A DNA stretch of 64,000 nucleotides, from positions 23,207,002-23,271,001 of the forward strand of contig CM067570.1 in the NCBI GenBank assembly GCA_034336665.1, read 5' to 3'. Source of the stretch: Luscinia megarhynchos. Taxonomy: Eukaryota > Chordata > Aves > Passeriformes > Turdidae. The notes under the pieces were generated by a model. The model was not told the DNA's origin, searched no databases, and saw nothing but the letters and a program-made list of their open reading frames with translations. Within the stretch, counting starts at the first letter, position 1. Each line of letters opens with the position of its first letter. The translations under genes and the position numbers were made by a program. Shown piece by piece: positions 26,054 through 39,800 of this stretch.

Positions 26054-26335
26054 TTGAGTAAATTGCCATATTTAGCAGTTTTATCCTCTCAAATTATTTT
26101 TCAAGCCATGAGAATTATTTCTTGCTGTGCTAAGGCAGCAGGGTTTTCTCTCTTAATTCTTATCATTCCATTAAGTAAACCTGCTGAGCAAATAACTCTT
26201 ATTATAATAGTTTGGATTTTCTGCTGCTCCATTGAAGTGAAAATAAGGTTGATAATTGACCGATATGTCGCAGCATTTATCCAGCATCTTGAGGCAATCC
26301 AGTCACTATTTAGGTATTTTGGGGTTTGCCTATAA
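26054..26335. other. Segment open on both strands; possible conserved non-coding element
   Basis: The plus strand is open for 93 codons (26054-26335), and the minus strand is open for 121 codons (26101-26466) over the same bases. That is unusual in AT-rich sequence where stops are frequent. The plus frame starts at TTG and gives a hydrophobic Ile/Leu-rich translation. The minus frame runs into the adjacent A-rich tract, which it reads as poly-Phe. Neither resembles a known protein. The sequence is free of simple repeats and contains an isolated CpG-bearing GACCGATATGTCGCAG word. I favour a non-coding element or chance over a gene. Confidence 0.25.
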
Positions 26336-26339
26336 ACAC

Positions 26340-26396
26340 CAAAAAAATTTAAAAAAAAAAAAAATTTAAAAAAAAAAAAAAAAGAAAGGAAAAAAA
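26340..26396 (+). repeat. Long A-rich tract interrupted by TTT
   Basis: Runs of A7, A14 and A16 are separated by TTT and followed by GAAAGGAAAAAAA. The repeated A-TTT-A pattern suggests slippage or duplication of an A-rich unit. It could be the decayed tail of a retroposed sequence, but no body or target-site duplication is recognised. Confidence 0.85.
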
Positions 26397-27920
26397 TGAG
26401 CATATCATCAAGAAATTCTGGTGAAACAGGAATGAACCACACAGACTGTGACTTACCAGTCAGCACAACTGTCCTCCAAAGGAGAGTTTCATTCTTACTG
26501 TCAGAGTTTCACTTTGTTGGATACTTCTCTACTTTGTTCAATTTCTTTTATATATTCTAACATTGCTGATCACTCCATGACTTTTAGCAAGGTTTTCAAA
26601 GAGTCAGATAAATGTATGTACTCAAATCAAACTGATTTTTGCACTATATGAGTGAGGGTTTTCCTCACTGGAATTTTCATACTCTTTAAGTCAGCAAGAA
26701 ATGCTGACTTCTTGGAGTAAGAGCTAGCCAGAATGAACCTGTTTTTTTCACCTCAATGTCCAGACACTCCAGAAGAAGGAGGAAATACAGAGGAATAGAC
26801 ACTGTGGTCTTCCACTGAAGAGTCACTGAAGTGCAGAATGAAATTCCCTGTCAGCATTCCTCACTGAAGACTAAGCTCTGTAAGAGATCCTGCTACCACA
26901 GGGGTTGTTTCCCTTATATAATTTCAGCTGCTAGGAAGGATTAACGTTTTTAATGACAGAATCTGCACCAGCATTTCAATACAAGGCCATGGATATCAAT
27001 CCCTTTTCTGTCTTTATTCAGATAGTGTTCTATAAAAAGAAGACTGCTGTACTTTGATTCAGAACTTCCTTTGTGATGGGCCCTTTAGGAATTCAAAGGT
27101 GATCAGTATGGTGCACTTTAGAGGACAAGTAAAAGTTAAAACAAAAAGCAAGGCCTTGGGATTTTTAAATTCTCATTAACTTTAATAAAGACTTTGGGTT
27201 TAGATGTCTGATATATAAAAAGTTTTGGATTTATATCTGAAGGGAGAAGAGAGGAACAGAAAAAAGCAGAACTGTAAGAATTCATCATTAATAAATGGAC
27301 AACAATTTAAAACAAGATTTTAAAAAAAAGATGTTAATTTCAGAATAAAACGCAGACAAATTCCAGAAACGCAAGATGTATTGCTTTCACCTTGCATATG
27401 CTAGGGAGAAAGAAACTTTTTTTCAGAGTCCAAGTTAATGGCCGCTTTCTTAAAGTATCCAACATTTCAGTTTTCACATCACAACGAGAGCAGATTGAGC
27501 TTACCTAGTTGCTGGTTTTAAGACAGAAGTAGAGGCTGAAAATATAGTTTTTGTTTTCACCTCCCATGAGTAATTTGGGCTTGCTTCATTCTTCCTGTAG
27601 CTGTGTTTTGATCAGAGAAAATTTTCTGTTCATAAAGGACTGACAAACATTCTATGAGCTGAAACCCTCAGATTCTTGATGAAAAACTTAAACTAGTTTT
27701 TCATAGATCAATATTAAAATAATGAATTTATGTTCAAGGAATAAGTAAGAGAAAAATAAGTATGTGCTGTGATAATCATGAGAGAAATTTTGTTTTTTCT
27801 TTTATACATCTTGGCTTTGGTCATTGTTCAATGATCCAGATAGCTCTCTTAGATAAGACTGAGTATGTTGGGATGCAAAGCCCCTTTTCACTTTTTGATC
27901 GTGTGCTATTCTTGCATACT
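26397..27920. other. Unique AT-rich non-coding DNA, no gene seen
   Basis: Only frames of up to 67 codons lie wholly inside. A 100-codon plus frame (27762-28064) crosses the TTTC repeat at its end and translates it as Phe/Leu/Ser. No transposon tail or structured RNA is recognised. Confidence 0.5.
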
Positions 27921-27942
27921 TTTTCTTTCTTTCTTTCTTTTT
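27921..27942 (+). repeat. (TTTC)n tetranucleotide microsatellite, short
   Basis: Four to five TTTC units in a 22-base pyrimidine-only run ending in T6. It is short but likely polymorphic in length. Confidence 0.8.
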
Positions 27943-30900
27943 TATTAAGTGCTTCAGTTTACTCACTATTTATAGTTACTGCATTCAGGCATGGGAAGAA
28001 ACTGAAGCTACATCCTTTTGCTACTCTGCAAGAACTTCAAGGCCTTTCTCAAAACAGAGAGTAGTTTTCATTTTTCCAGTCAACATTTTCTTTATTTAAC
28101 ATGAGACTTCCTGTTACAAAAGAGTGACTTGTATAAGGAAACACAAAAGTAAATGTTTAGCTCATTAGGAGTTCAATTTCTAGAGCTAAGTTGATTTTGC
28201 TGAAATTTACCATCCCTTGGGAGATTATTGACAAATCCCATAAGAAATGAAAAATAACAATAATTATATCTGTCAGATAAACAGAAAGCTGCATATGAAA
28301 ATAAAAAGAGCAGTTTTTATATTCCTCTCCATTTGTCAGACTTACCATGTTATCCTAACACAATAAATAGCTGGGATTTGGGTTGTGTTTTCAACCTCTT
28401 TGTCTCTATCCCTCAGCTGTGCACATAGCTGGACACACCATTATAACCATGAAGGTGTGTCAGCAGCTGGTGCTGTAAATTGCATGAATACAGATAACAC
28501 GTAAACCTAGTTTCTCAAGGAAACATTGAACATGGAAATCTGACCCAGACACTGTTGGTGTCTCTGGCCTTTCAGAGAGTTTCTTAATTTTGTTGGTTGT
28601 TGGGTTGGTTGCTACTCTCTCTCCCAACCAAAAACTGTGGTGTAATCTTTTTGACCACCACATGGGAATTGTATATTTTCCTTATAATGACTGAATACAG
28701 TCAAAAATTTGGTGGAGGCATATGCAAAGCAAAACCTCAGTGCTAGGATTTGGTGGATGCAATCTTACTTGCCTTTCAGTATTACAGAAAAATTTGTAAA
28801 TGGCACCAGAGACTGCAAGGGCTGTGAAGGCTGCCAGAAGCAAGTGGGGCTCAGCGAAACTACCCAGTCATGAAGCCCCACATGCCTGGGCCCTCGCACT
28901 GCCCTCAAGTACAAATCAAAAATCTACAAGTGATTTCAACTGGTTCACATTGGCTGTGGCTGGAAAATCAAGCTCCAAACCTCTGTCACAATCCTGTGCA
29001 TAACGTAAAACTAAGGAAGACCAAATCAATACACTTGATAAGACCAGAGGTTGTCATAATGTGGATTGTGGAGAGAAAAGGTTTCACTGAGGGTCTCGCA
29101 GACCAGAGAGATTTAGCAGCAGACCAGTTTGCCCAAGGCAGAAGAGTGAAAGCAGGCCCTAAGTAGTGGTTTCAAGTGACTCCAGTACCTGCATACAAGC
29201 CAATGGCACAACTACTTTAGGCTGAGCAGTTCCTGCTGATAACTATGAGGTTGCAGGGAATTAAGAGGAAACACTCAAAATCAGCCACAGATTTTCTTCC
29301 CTCCTCCCAGAAGTCAGCTGATCCAGAGATACCATATTTGGCTCCCAAAGGTGATCCAAAAGTGGGTCACCATCAATTTCTAAAATTTGAAAAATCCCAA
29401 TACAGCACAATTTTGTAAGGTTGTCCCAGAAACCTTGTCCAGTGCTTTTCCTTCTGCAACTTAGTTAAAATTTCCATTCAGAAATATTTGCATTAGACAA
29501 GGAATCTGAGCTCAACCAATGTTTTCTAACATGTCAAACTCAGAGACAGGCTGCAGAGACTTGTAAACTCTTTGCTCTATGAGAGCCAAAACTAGGGGGG
29601 AAAAAAGCTTCTTGTAAAAGTTCTGTTGAAAAGCTAATATTTCATCCTCTTTAAAATTCATTTGTTTTCCTTAAAAAATGTTTACACAGCTTGTAGGAAA
29701 TCCATTTTTGGGACATTACTGTCTCTACCTAGATTTCTTTTATCTTATTTCTTCCTCTTCCCAAGCAACCAGTAAAACACAAGAATGCCTATAAAATAGC
29801 TGTTGGAATCAGTAGAATAATTCATTTACAAATATAAGATGTTTCATGCAAGGATTTCTTTTTTCCAGAATGTGCTGTGTGGCATGCAGTATCATGTCTT
29901 CTTCCTTTCAATGGCAGGAAGATGTCTGATCTAATTCAGAAAGATCATCAGTTAACTATTTTTAAGAGTGGCTTTGTTTTCACATAGACAGCATTGAAAC
30001 CATATGGTCTTTCATTTTTCTTGTCTTGTGCTTTCATCTAACAGATATTTATGTTTGAAAGTACTGGAAAGCATTTAGCTTTTGAATGTATCCCTACCTT
30101 CTGGCATTCTGCTTAATTTCCAATTTTTTCATCAATGAAATCAGTGTTGCAGCATGAAAGTATTTCTCTCTTTCTCAAATCTACCTTCCAAGGTAAGTGT
30201 TCAGTACTAATGATGAAGCAGAGCAAGCTAAGGACTTGCTGAAAAGAAGCAGATTTGCCTCAAAGATTTTAAGCCCTCCTTTTAAGAGGACCAGTATATT
30301 AGAAAAAAACTTTCAAAAGCACACATGATTTTTTTGGAATTTAGCAGAAAAAGTAGCTATAAATGAATGGATGGTAAAATATCTTAAGATTTTTTTTTCT
30401 GGAATCATTCCAAAGTTGAAACAACTGAAGATATCTTTTATGAATAAGCAAATGATGGAGTCTATCTGGCCCAGCAGGGTACTTCAGTATGGGCACACAC
30501 CTATGCACAGCTCATCTGAAGAAAGAGAGTTACATTGGTCATGTTTACTTCCAAATCTTGTGTGTAGTCAGTGTTTTCTGAGGCTGGAATGTGACTGATG
30601 GCTCAGCCTGTCTTCTCTGAGCCAGCAGCTCCTTGTGTGATATGTCCCAGGGGACATGATGATTTGCACTTTGTGTAATACGTGGATGAAGTAGATCCCT
30701 GTTCCCTAAGGAAAAGTCAACCTCAGCTCCACCCACTTCTTGCCAGAGTGCAGGTTAAAAGGAGTTCAAGTTGTGGGCAGTGAATGAGCACATTTAGGAA
30801 AGTCTGAGTTCAACGATGCTCTCCTTTGTGCAGATGAATGCTTGTTTGTACAGTCTTCCATCTGCCTCTGATAATCATGGGCATGCATCCTTGGGGACCT

Positions 30901-31608
30901 AAGAAGGGGCAACCATGCAAGAATAAGTTTGTCTGTGCCTTCTTATATTATTTGTTACATTTGCCTTGTCAAAATGTACACAATAATCCTCACTGGTGCC
31001 CTACAAGATTAACTTCCTTCCCTACCATTTATTTCCTTGTCTTCAGCAGCTTTAATTTCCCTAAATTTCTGGACATGGGTTACAGACACTCTTGTGGATG
31101 TTTGTTGCTAAATTTTGGCCTTAAATCCAGGGAATTCAATAGGTAATGATGCATCCCAGACCTAAAGAGGCAGTGGGCCACCCAGCAGCAAGGGTGAGTT
31201 TGCAGGGGAAGTGAGACACATCAGGCAAACAAATAAATAAAACCTGGCAAGGCAATTATTCACTGGCTGAGCTGAGTGCTGCATGCAATGACTGACTCCA
31301 GCTGAATAAAATGTCACAGAGAAGGAAGAACATGTATGGAGACAGTTCTTTATGATTATTTCCAGTTTTAAAGGGGTTCAGAAACTTACATTTGTGCACC
31401 TTCTGTCTCCACAGCTCTAGTATGACCTTTTAAGATGTTTATCCATCACAAGATATATACTATGTTTTTATTTACATTTTAAATTGTAGATGCTTTTCCT
31501 GACACCAAGCAAAGCTATTTTTTTCTATAACAGACAGCAGCATTCATCCAGAGGAAGCTCAGTTCAGACACAGCATTCTTGTTAATGCCACCACCACACC
31601 ATGTACCC
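27943..31608. other. Unique non-coding DNA, no gene seen
   Basis: Frames of 60-102 codons occur on both strands (for example 30838-31146, +) without recognisable domains. A GT-rich patch near 28590-28612 pairs with a CCAACCAA word at 28623-28630, a seven-base hairpin of little weight. No repeat family is identified before the CR1 tail at 31609. Confidence 0.5.
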
Positions 31609-31675
31609 GGCATTGGTGGTTGAGCTCGATGACCTTAAGGGTCTTCTCCAACCTAAACCATTTTGTGATTTCATT
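31609..31675 (+). mobile_element. CR1 LINE 3'-tail fragment, forward orientation
   Basis: The order GGTTGAGCTCGATGACCTTA, then GGTCTTCTCCAACCTAAACC, then ATTTTGTGATTTCATTCTA matches the end of an avian CR1 element, including a decayed terminal octamer repeat. About 65 bases survive and no coding part of the LINE is present. The number of changes from a typical bird CR1 end suggests an old insertion. The 5' boundary is approximate. Confidence 0.8.
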
Positions 31676-33842
31676 CTAGGCCCTGCCAATGGATTTTGGG
31701 CAGCTCCCTGGGACTGGTATTGTGAAAAGGAATCATTTCATTGGAGCTGCCAGTTCTTTGGGAAGACACTCCAGAGTTAGCCTATCTGGTGTTGAAACTG
31801 GTAATTTTTTTGCATATGCAAAATTTGGGTATTTAAATAAAGTGAAGAGGTTAAAAATTAATTCACATATTTGGAACCATTATCCCCAGAGATCCCCATG
31901 TTGATCCCCAGAGAAAGAGATGAACATCGAAGAATCAAGATCCAAAGAAACATTTTTTTAAAAGACCTGGTTTCAGACGAACTAAACATATCGATGGCAG
32001 AATTTAAAAAGTTAATTAGACTAGCACACCACCAAGCTATAAGATATACATATAGATAATGCTAAGAAAAAAGAAAAGTTGGAAGTAAACCTTAGCTGCA
32101 CCAAAGAAGTTAACCACGAAGACCAGGAGGGTCTTTACATCTGCAAGCAGAAAGCTCAGCATAGGCCTGAGGTGAACCACCTCATTAACCACCTGTCTAT
32201 ACAGAGATTATATCTGAGATGTGACAGCCTTATGTGTTAATTCTGAGATTACCTCAGTCATTGAGGCCTTGTTACCTCTAGTCAGTTTTAATACCATGGG
32301 TAAAAATTACCCATATCTATGACCATTTCTTTGATTCTTTTTCTTTCAAAATGTCCTGTTTTGAGCAACTGAGGATAAAACCTCTCGTATTTTCTTGTAA
32401 AGATCTAGAAAATGCTACTAGTTCCCCTTTGATTGTCCTTATATGAGGAACCTTGCTATTAGGGTTAGAAGCAGTTGTTTGCACAGCAAGTTGCACACAG
32501 GGATATCAGCTCACGCTGTTTTTTTAAGCCACAAGAAGTGAATCAGTAACTGTTCCTTCTCCCCCAGCCTGCTCCCAAGGCAGGAGTTGGGCATGGCTGG
32601 CACGCTGAGCATCCTGCACGGTCTCAGAATGGGGAACTCTCCCATCCAGCTGCTCCTTCCTTTACTGCTTTCAGCCCTGCTCAAGTCCAATGCTCTGTCA
32701 GGTGCCCATGGGAACAAATCTAATAGAAAAGAGGGGGAAAAAGGCTGCAGGCAGAGCAGGAATGGGCTCTGATTCACCAAGAGCATGCACAATGAATGGG
32801 TTTTGATGACTGAGTATGGGTATAGATTGCATAAATACTGCCCTTCTATATATTTCTTTCATGTCTGACTCCTGTCAGGTGATTTGGAGTGTCTAAATCT
32901 TGATTCTACTGAGAAAATAACAGAATCTGTGAGGATAAGAAAGTGAAGGTTCGTGTGTTCAAGGGGTCCCATCCTGGAGCTTGGCTCAAAGGGCTGCTAG
33001 AGCTTCCCTGCAGAACCAAACAGCCTGAAACTGGCTGAGTGATGCCAGCTAAAGATGCCACCTTGCAATACAGAGCCAAAGCATTTCCACAGTAAGGAGA
33101 AAAATAAATAAATTGCTAACAGTTTGGGAGGCTTTTTGAAACTCTTTCCATATAAAGCTGTTTTGCAATCTGTCATCAATCTGCAGTAACCCAGGGAAGA
33201 AAAACACAGCTATGGTATCAGTTTGGATGTCAGGTCCAGTTGCAAAAAGCTGCTAAAAACATACAAAGCCAAATTTGGAAGATCTCAGTTTCATATTCCT
33301 GGAAAATGATGCATTGGCAGAGACATGAGCAGAATTTTTAATTTATACAAAAAGACTTGTCTAAAACATGTTTATATTCCATATTTGACCAGTCTTTGGA
33401 GCTTGAATTATCATATCTTTTTGCCTGAGCAGGAAGATTTGCTTTCACAGTATGAGAACTTTTATTCTGTCACTGGAATGGTTAAAATCAGGAGTATTTC
33501 TGATCAATCCTCCTCTACAACTATAAAGAATTTCATAAGGTAAATACTGGGAAACTCTCATTTCTAGTGATCAAAAACCTCCAAAACATTTAAAAGCCCA
33601 ACTTGGAGCCTGTTGTTTTATGAACTCTTTCCCAAGATTACCTTAAAAGCTTTAATAGACGTTTTGTACAGTCGATTCATGTAGCTGTCATCCATCTAGT
33701 TTTGTCCTCTAAAATTGTTTTCTCTGTTTTATAAACACATTTATTTCTACTTCCAACATACACAGATAGACTCCTCTTTCTTCCTACAGGAAATTCCTCT
33801 CCCCCTGCTTTTATTTTTTGGTGTTTTTTGGTTCTCTTTTTT
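31676..33842. other. Unique non-coding DNA with one small hairpin
   Basis: Frames reach 93 codons (32511-32792, -) and are shadowed on the other strand. ATGGGTAA (32296-32303) and TTACCCAT (32307-32314) form an eight-base hairpin with loop AAA. The final 70 bases before 33843 are T- and pyrimidine-rich on the plus strand. No gene or mobile element is supported. Confidence 0.5.
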
Positions 33843-33863
33843 GGGGGAGGGGAGGGTCTTGGG
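33843..33863 (+). other. Canonical G-quadruplex motif
   Basis: Four runs of at least three guanines, GGGGG-A-GGGG-A-GGG-TCTT-GGG, fit the usual quadruplex rule with loops of 1, 1 and 4 bases, which favours a stable parallel fold. It stands alone in AT-rich DNA, directly after a pyrimidine/T-rich stretch (about 33770-33842) on the same strand. Whether it folds in the cell, and whether it lies in a transcript, is unknown. Confidence 0.8.
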
Positions 33864-36800
33864 TGTTGCTTGGTTTTTTTTACTGTAGTTCATAAAAACT
33901 GGAGCCCAAAGAAAAATGGCCTTTTTGTCACATGGAATAAATTATGAGAAGTAAAATTCATTTTCTAATTTTCAGTGGCAGAAAAGAATCAGACTTTCTC
34001 TACCTTTTCTCTTTTTCCCAGAAATTCCTTAATCTCCTGGGTAGTGCCTTTGAACCCACTGCTTCTTAACAACTCAGCACAGTCACAAATGCACAGATCA
34101 GCACAGGTCAGCAGGGGAAGCACAGCAGAACACTCCACACTGTTACATGGGATCCTGTTGAACCTTTGTTGAGCTGTCTGAAATCCATCTCATGGTAATG
34201 ATCGTGGTCTGTGCTGGAAGGTACCTGTCATCTCAGCCAGGGATCTTATGCAAGACTTCTGTAAGCATGAGTGTAAATTCATGAACTCTGCTTTTGCTCC
34301 AAAAGACCCAGTATTAAAGCTTGGGCATGTATAAACTGCTGTGTTTACTTGCTCATAATGTATGCAGGAAATACATTAAGATCATATTCCCTTATCTGTA
34401 AAGCATTTCACTGTGGTAAGTGATAAGTTAGAAGTTGAACAATGACCTAATATATTCCTACTTTTGTTGTCTTCCAAAACGATGGCACAATAATAGAGCT
34501 TACAAAGAGGCAGCTAAATTTTAGCTAAACGCTACAGATCTGTATTTATTATTCAGATTTTTTTGTCTGAAGATATGAGGGATTCTAGGGAAATACCAGA
34601 ATAAAACTAGAGAGACTTTCCAACTAAGATGACTAAACTGACACTATCCTTTATAACAGTTATCTGGTCTTAGAGAAGCATACATATCCTAGATGTTTTG
34701 ATGATATGTTTTAATTTATTTAATGTAAAAAACCAAACTAAAATAGGAGAGCATTGTGGAATTCTGAGACCTGACAAGTTTCAGAAGAGGGGATGTCAAT
34801 ACTTATGTTCAGATATTACACCTCTGATGCTACACTGATATTTCATTGCTCTTAGAGTACAGTCCGCATGGATTCATTTTCACCATTAGATCTTGGAAAA
34901 ATTATTCTTCATAGGATTTACTGTTACATAAACTGTAATACTAGTCATTCATTTTGCGTGAAGATGTTTGACCACAGGTATTCCTTCATTTATTGGAGGT
35001 TTTTCTCAATAAAGCTTCAGAATAAGAAGCAAAAGTGCTCACGAAAGTGAGGAGGCTCAAAAATTTGGCATTTGAACAAGAACTAAGTATGTACTAAGAA
35101 AATAAAGGTAGATTATTTTTATTCTGGATTCAAATTAAAATGAGATGTATCATAGCAAACTTTCATAGAGTCAGATTCAGTGGTAACATGTCATGTAGAA
35201 GATGTGGTGTTCCCATTACCACATTGAGATTCACACCCAGGTAGTGGGTGATAGCCATTTTGTCTTAAACATCAACATCTGGAGAACCATAAGGACAACC
35301 AACAGAGCAATTCAACTAAGGGTTAGATGTTTTGTTCAGACAGACAATATGTGTGTTTTCTTTCATTCAGTCGTTTTAAAGTATCATCACAATGACAGAA
35401 CAATATTTCTATAAAGAATGAGACAAACCAGATTTCTGATTACTCTTGGTTCTTTGAAACTGGACAAGAGGTTATCTTGTTAGACAGTTATGCAGGTAGT
35501 ATTTCAGATTCAAAATTGATATCTCCATCTCCTGCTCAATTTATAATTAAAAGATTAAGTTAATATTTTATCATCAAAGAAGTTTCAAAAGGCTTTTCGT
35601 ATGTTTCAACAAATTTTTGGTCAGATAGCTCTGAGACTTCTCTGCCAGACTACAAACCATTTAATGTTTTAGGAATATTCTCACAAGACACCATTGGTCA
35701 ATGCTTCTTGTTTACATATGATATCATAAAGTTGAGGAGTTGGACAAGTTTTGGATTGAGCTATTTCTATGGATATATGAAATTGTAACAAACAACTTTA
35801 ATAGTAAAAAATTTGGCAGGAACATAAATTCTCATGCTTGAGAGAATTGTGCTGCAGAAAACTGTAATGGGGAAAATGTTTTTGGCCAGCTGCAAGTTTG
35901 GGCTGTAAGTTTTCCTGTACATTTTCCTAAAGCAAATGCTATTGTAATGTTGAAGTCAACATTATTTTGTTTAATTTTTCATATTAATTATTATTGTAAA
36001 ATTTTATAAGAACTAGGAATAATAATTATAAGGAGACAGAAGATAGTTCTAGTAGAGTGCAAGACTCTTTAGCCTTCAGAGTGGCATTACCAGCTCTGGC
36101 TCTTTGTAAATGGAAACCAGCGGAAGTGAAGAAGCATGATTCATTCATATGTACTGGATTTCTTCCCAGTTCCTAATTTTTCATTTCTGTTGAAATGTGG
36201 GAACTGTTCTCAAACCAATTCCCATGGCATTTAAAGAACTGACTTAAATACAGATATATTTGGTACTACATATTCAGAGGAGCATGCATACATAGAAAAA
36301 AGATGACCCACAGGAGATAAAAAATGTTGTGCCTTCTTGAGATCAGAATATAAATCTTGGAAGGTTCAAGCTTGTCTGCCTGCAACTGCCCTCCACATAC
36401 TGAATCTCTGGGAGTATAACACTGGACACTACAGTGGCTTTATATCAACACTGAGAAATTCCATACCTAACCCTGTAGAATAAGTAAAGAGATGAGGATA
36501 TCTGTCAGTAAGGGAGCCAGAGGGCAGAGAAATGGCAAGAATGCACATTTTGCCCTTCCAAATAGATTCTTGCTATAGTTTAAGCCTGTAGGATATTTCT
36601 GTCACCCAGTGATTATTTATTTTCTGGATGTAGAAGTGGGAAGAATGCTTTATAATGATCACACTGCACCTTCAGTGCTGCTTTCCAAGTTATGCTTACA
36701 TCCCTCCTTGGTTTTATATGTTTGGAGCCACAGTGGCAACAGTGCTTTCAGCATCAGAAAGCTTTAAATGGCTAATATATAGTAGGGCACAAATCTTCCT

Positions 36801-39800
36801 GCCATCACAGACAGCTGTGAATTGCTATGCTAGAATTAGCAAAATAAATGTAAGTCTAATATAGAGTTCTACTCAAACATCACATAACAAAGTGTTCAAG
36901 TCTTGTAAAAATGAAAATTTAAAACTTATAAATCTTCTCCCTACTCAGTTGTGAAGAAATCAGAAGCTTTTTTTTTATATTTCTGAAAAACTGACAATTT
37001 CCTTTATATTCAATTGGCCAAAGAGCCAGGAAAGTGAGTATCTACAGCCAGTGAAGCAAATCAGGGTTAAGTGAGTGCTCCAAACTTACGATCTTTGCGG
37101 CATTTGTCACTGCATGTATAAAACAATGTGAGGGACACAGCCTAGATCCAAGAAACAGTAGGGACCCAATCTGCTTAAGCTGATTGTATTATTGCTATAC
37201 ATATTTTTTTAAACTAAGCAACAGCACATGGAGTATGAGATGAGGATCCCAAAAGCACAGCTTCAATCTGGAACTAAGTATGATGGAGTTAAAAGTGGTT
37301 TCTTCAGTGTACCTAAAATGGGGAGGCATATTCTCTGAGCTGTGCTCTTCTTTACCAGAGGTATTTGTCATGAGAATCAGAGAGCAAATTGAACATATGA
37401 TAACTAATGAGCTGCAAAATACAGCATGCCAAGTAGAAGAAAGCAGAAAAGAAGCTGTGTGAAGATCAGACTGCTTTTCTGGAACACTTCCTGCTGTCTC
37501 AGTTTTCTCTTATTTTTACACTGGTATATTAGTTCTGACTGCATGAGTCAAAGTGTCTGGCAGCTGTCATGCCGAGAGAATTACAAGTGGCTCTATGGAA
37601 AAGAGAGAGACACTAATTTTGTTATTTTCCTATTTGTCCTTTTATATTTAATACTAAAAGCAGCAGCAGAAGTACTAAGAAATATTTCCTTCATACAAGA
37701 AATTTTCAAAATAGTGGTGAAATTCAGAGAGGCCTGAACAGAAAGTCCTTACAGTGGCAAAGTCTCCCGTTCCACTCCATGAGCTTTACCCTGCTCTGAA
37801 GGGATGGCTGAATGTGCCAGGAAAGCTCCTTAGCATGTAACTGTGGCCTTGAGCAATGAGCTCATTCATTTGGAAAGCAACTGATTTTTAAAAGCAGCAC
37901 TGGGTAGAGAGAGACCTTGCTCTTGGGTTGACAATAGTCTACTTGATTCATGGATGCTCTATGCTATAATGATATCTGTCAGTGGCAGTGGAGGAATACC
38001 TGGTTTTACAAGCAATTTATTGTAATAGAAATAACCTGTTTCTTGTGACTACTCACCACCCTTCCATCTGCTAAACATTTGGAAAAGGCACTTTCCATCC
38101 AAGTTGGATCAGATACTAACTACACTGGCACAAATAAAATGCTAAAGTCAGCTATTCCTGCTCGGCAAAATTTGTCTCAGACAAAGCTTAAAATCTTCTT
38201 CACTGATGACATTTGACATGCTTTGTTTGTTCCAACAAAATAGGTTCCATGTAATAAAACAGGACTTTTACAAGGGCTAATTTTCTACTATTCAAACACC
38301 ACAGCTCTCTGACTTCCCAAAGCTAAGCAACTTGAGAAGCTGTGAGCACTTTCAGTGACATAACAATAAAAGCATAATTGATAATAGCTGGAAGTATTTA
38401 CAGGGTTGCAAAAAATGCATGTTAGCCTTTGACAAATATTACTGTTCTTTCTACTGTCTCAGTGTACTTTAGAGTCTGAAATTCACTTGCTGCAGTCCAG
38501 GCTTTACAGTACCTCACTAATTTTAAATGCAGGTTTTGCAGAATGCAGATTGTGCCAACCCACCTCTCTCTTTATCCCCCCTAGTAAAACTGTTTCCCTT
38601 TTAAATGCCAGTTTACATGCATAAACACCAGTTCATGAACTTGTGGGTCTCTGTCTGTATTACTTCAAAGCTTCTGAAACATCCCCTGATGATGCAAAAA
38701 GTGGGATATAGACCCTGTCCTGGTTTAGTGAAACAGCAGAGCTGCTTTCTTTTATTATTATTATTTCTGCACCAAATAATGAGATCTATATATAGGGTGC
38801 ACACTCTGATATTCCTCAGGGTGAGAATCCCCGCTGTTAAAAAACACTTGAGGACTTTTAGTTACTTTTACAAAGACACAGCAATAATTCTTGTGATCAT
38901 GTACTACAATGAATGAGGATTGGAGCCCCTCCTTTTGCTAGAAGGATCTATATTTGCCTCTTCTTTTTTCTTCCTTGTCATCCTTGTATTTTCTAGCTAA
39001 ATATCTTCCTTTTTATTAAAACTTCATGAAAAATGTGATCCTGCTATGTACCACTTATATGCATTTTAGTATTTCTTCAAGTATGGATCCAGATAAACTT
39101 TCATGGTTATAAGTTGATGCTGAGACTTGAAAAAACAATTGTGCCTTTTATTCTGGGATAGAACTGATATATTTTTGCTCTTCCATTGAGTTTTAATGCA
39201 AAACATAAGATTTTAACATTTATATCTGATGCTCTTTATATCCCAGTGGGGATATATCTCACTGAAAGTATCTATTTTCTAGTAAGGACTAACGTGTATA
39301 AATATTTATATGATTTTTCATAACTCAGCACCACTAGCTATCGAAATGCACTGATTTTGTTGTGGTTGTTTTGTTTGTTTATTTCTTTATTTATTCCTTT
39401 TATTGTTGCTATTTTTTCTATATAGCTTCTTAGTGATAGAGTAAGATGGCTTGGAATCAGCTTGAGAAGTTTTCTCATTTTCATCAATACTTGGCACTGC
39501 AGGCTTTCTGTGGCAAGCAGTTTTCTTTTCACTCCACTTTTATTTCCTTCCTTGTTGTCTTAGAGCATATGTCTTTACCAGGGCCTAATTCCAGAAAACT
39601 TTCTTAATATATCTGGAGGCACTGACCAGGGAGAATGTGCTTTGCTCCTAAACATTCATAAATACAAAAAATCAAAGTTTCATATTTTTACTTTTTCAGA
39701 CTTGCAGGATTCACATTGATTTAGTGTAAATTTTTTTAAATTCACTAACTTTTTACTTTTTGCCTACAGTTCTGTTAAACACAGACCTTTAGGTCTTTGG

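Noticed and set aside
26101..26466. 121-codon minus-strand frame with Phe runs
   Set aside because: The Phe runs are the A-rich tract read in reverse, and the rest matches no family I know. Kept only as part of the both-strands-open observation.
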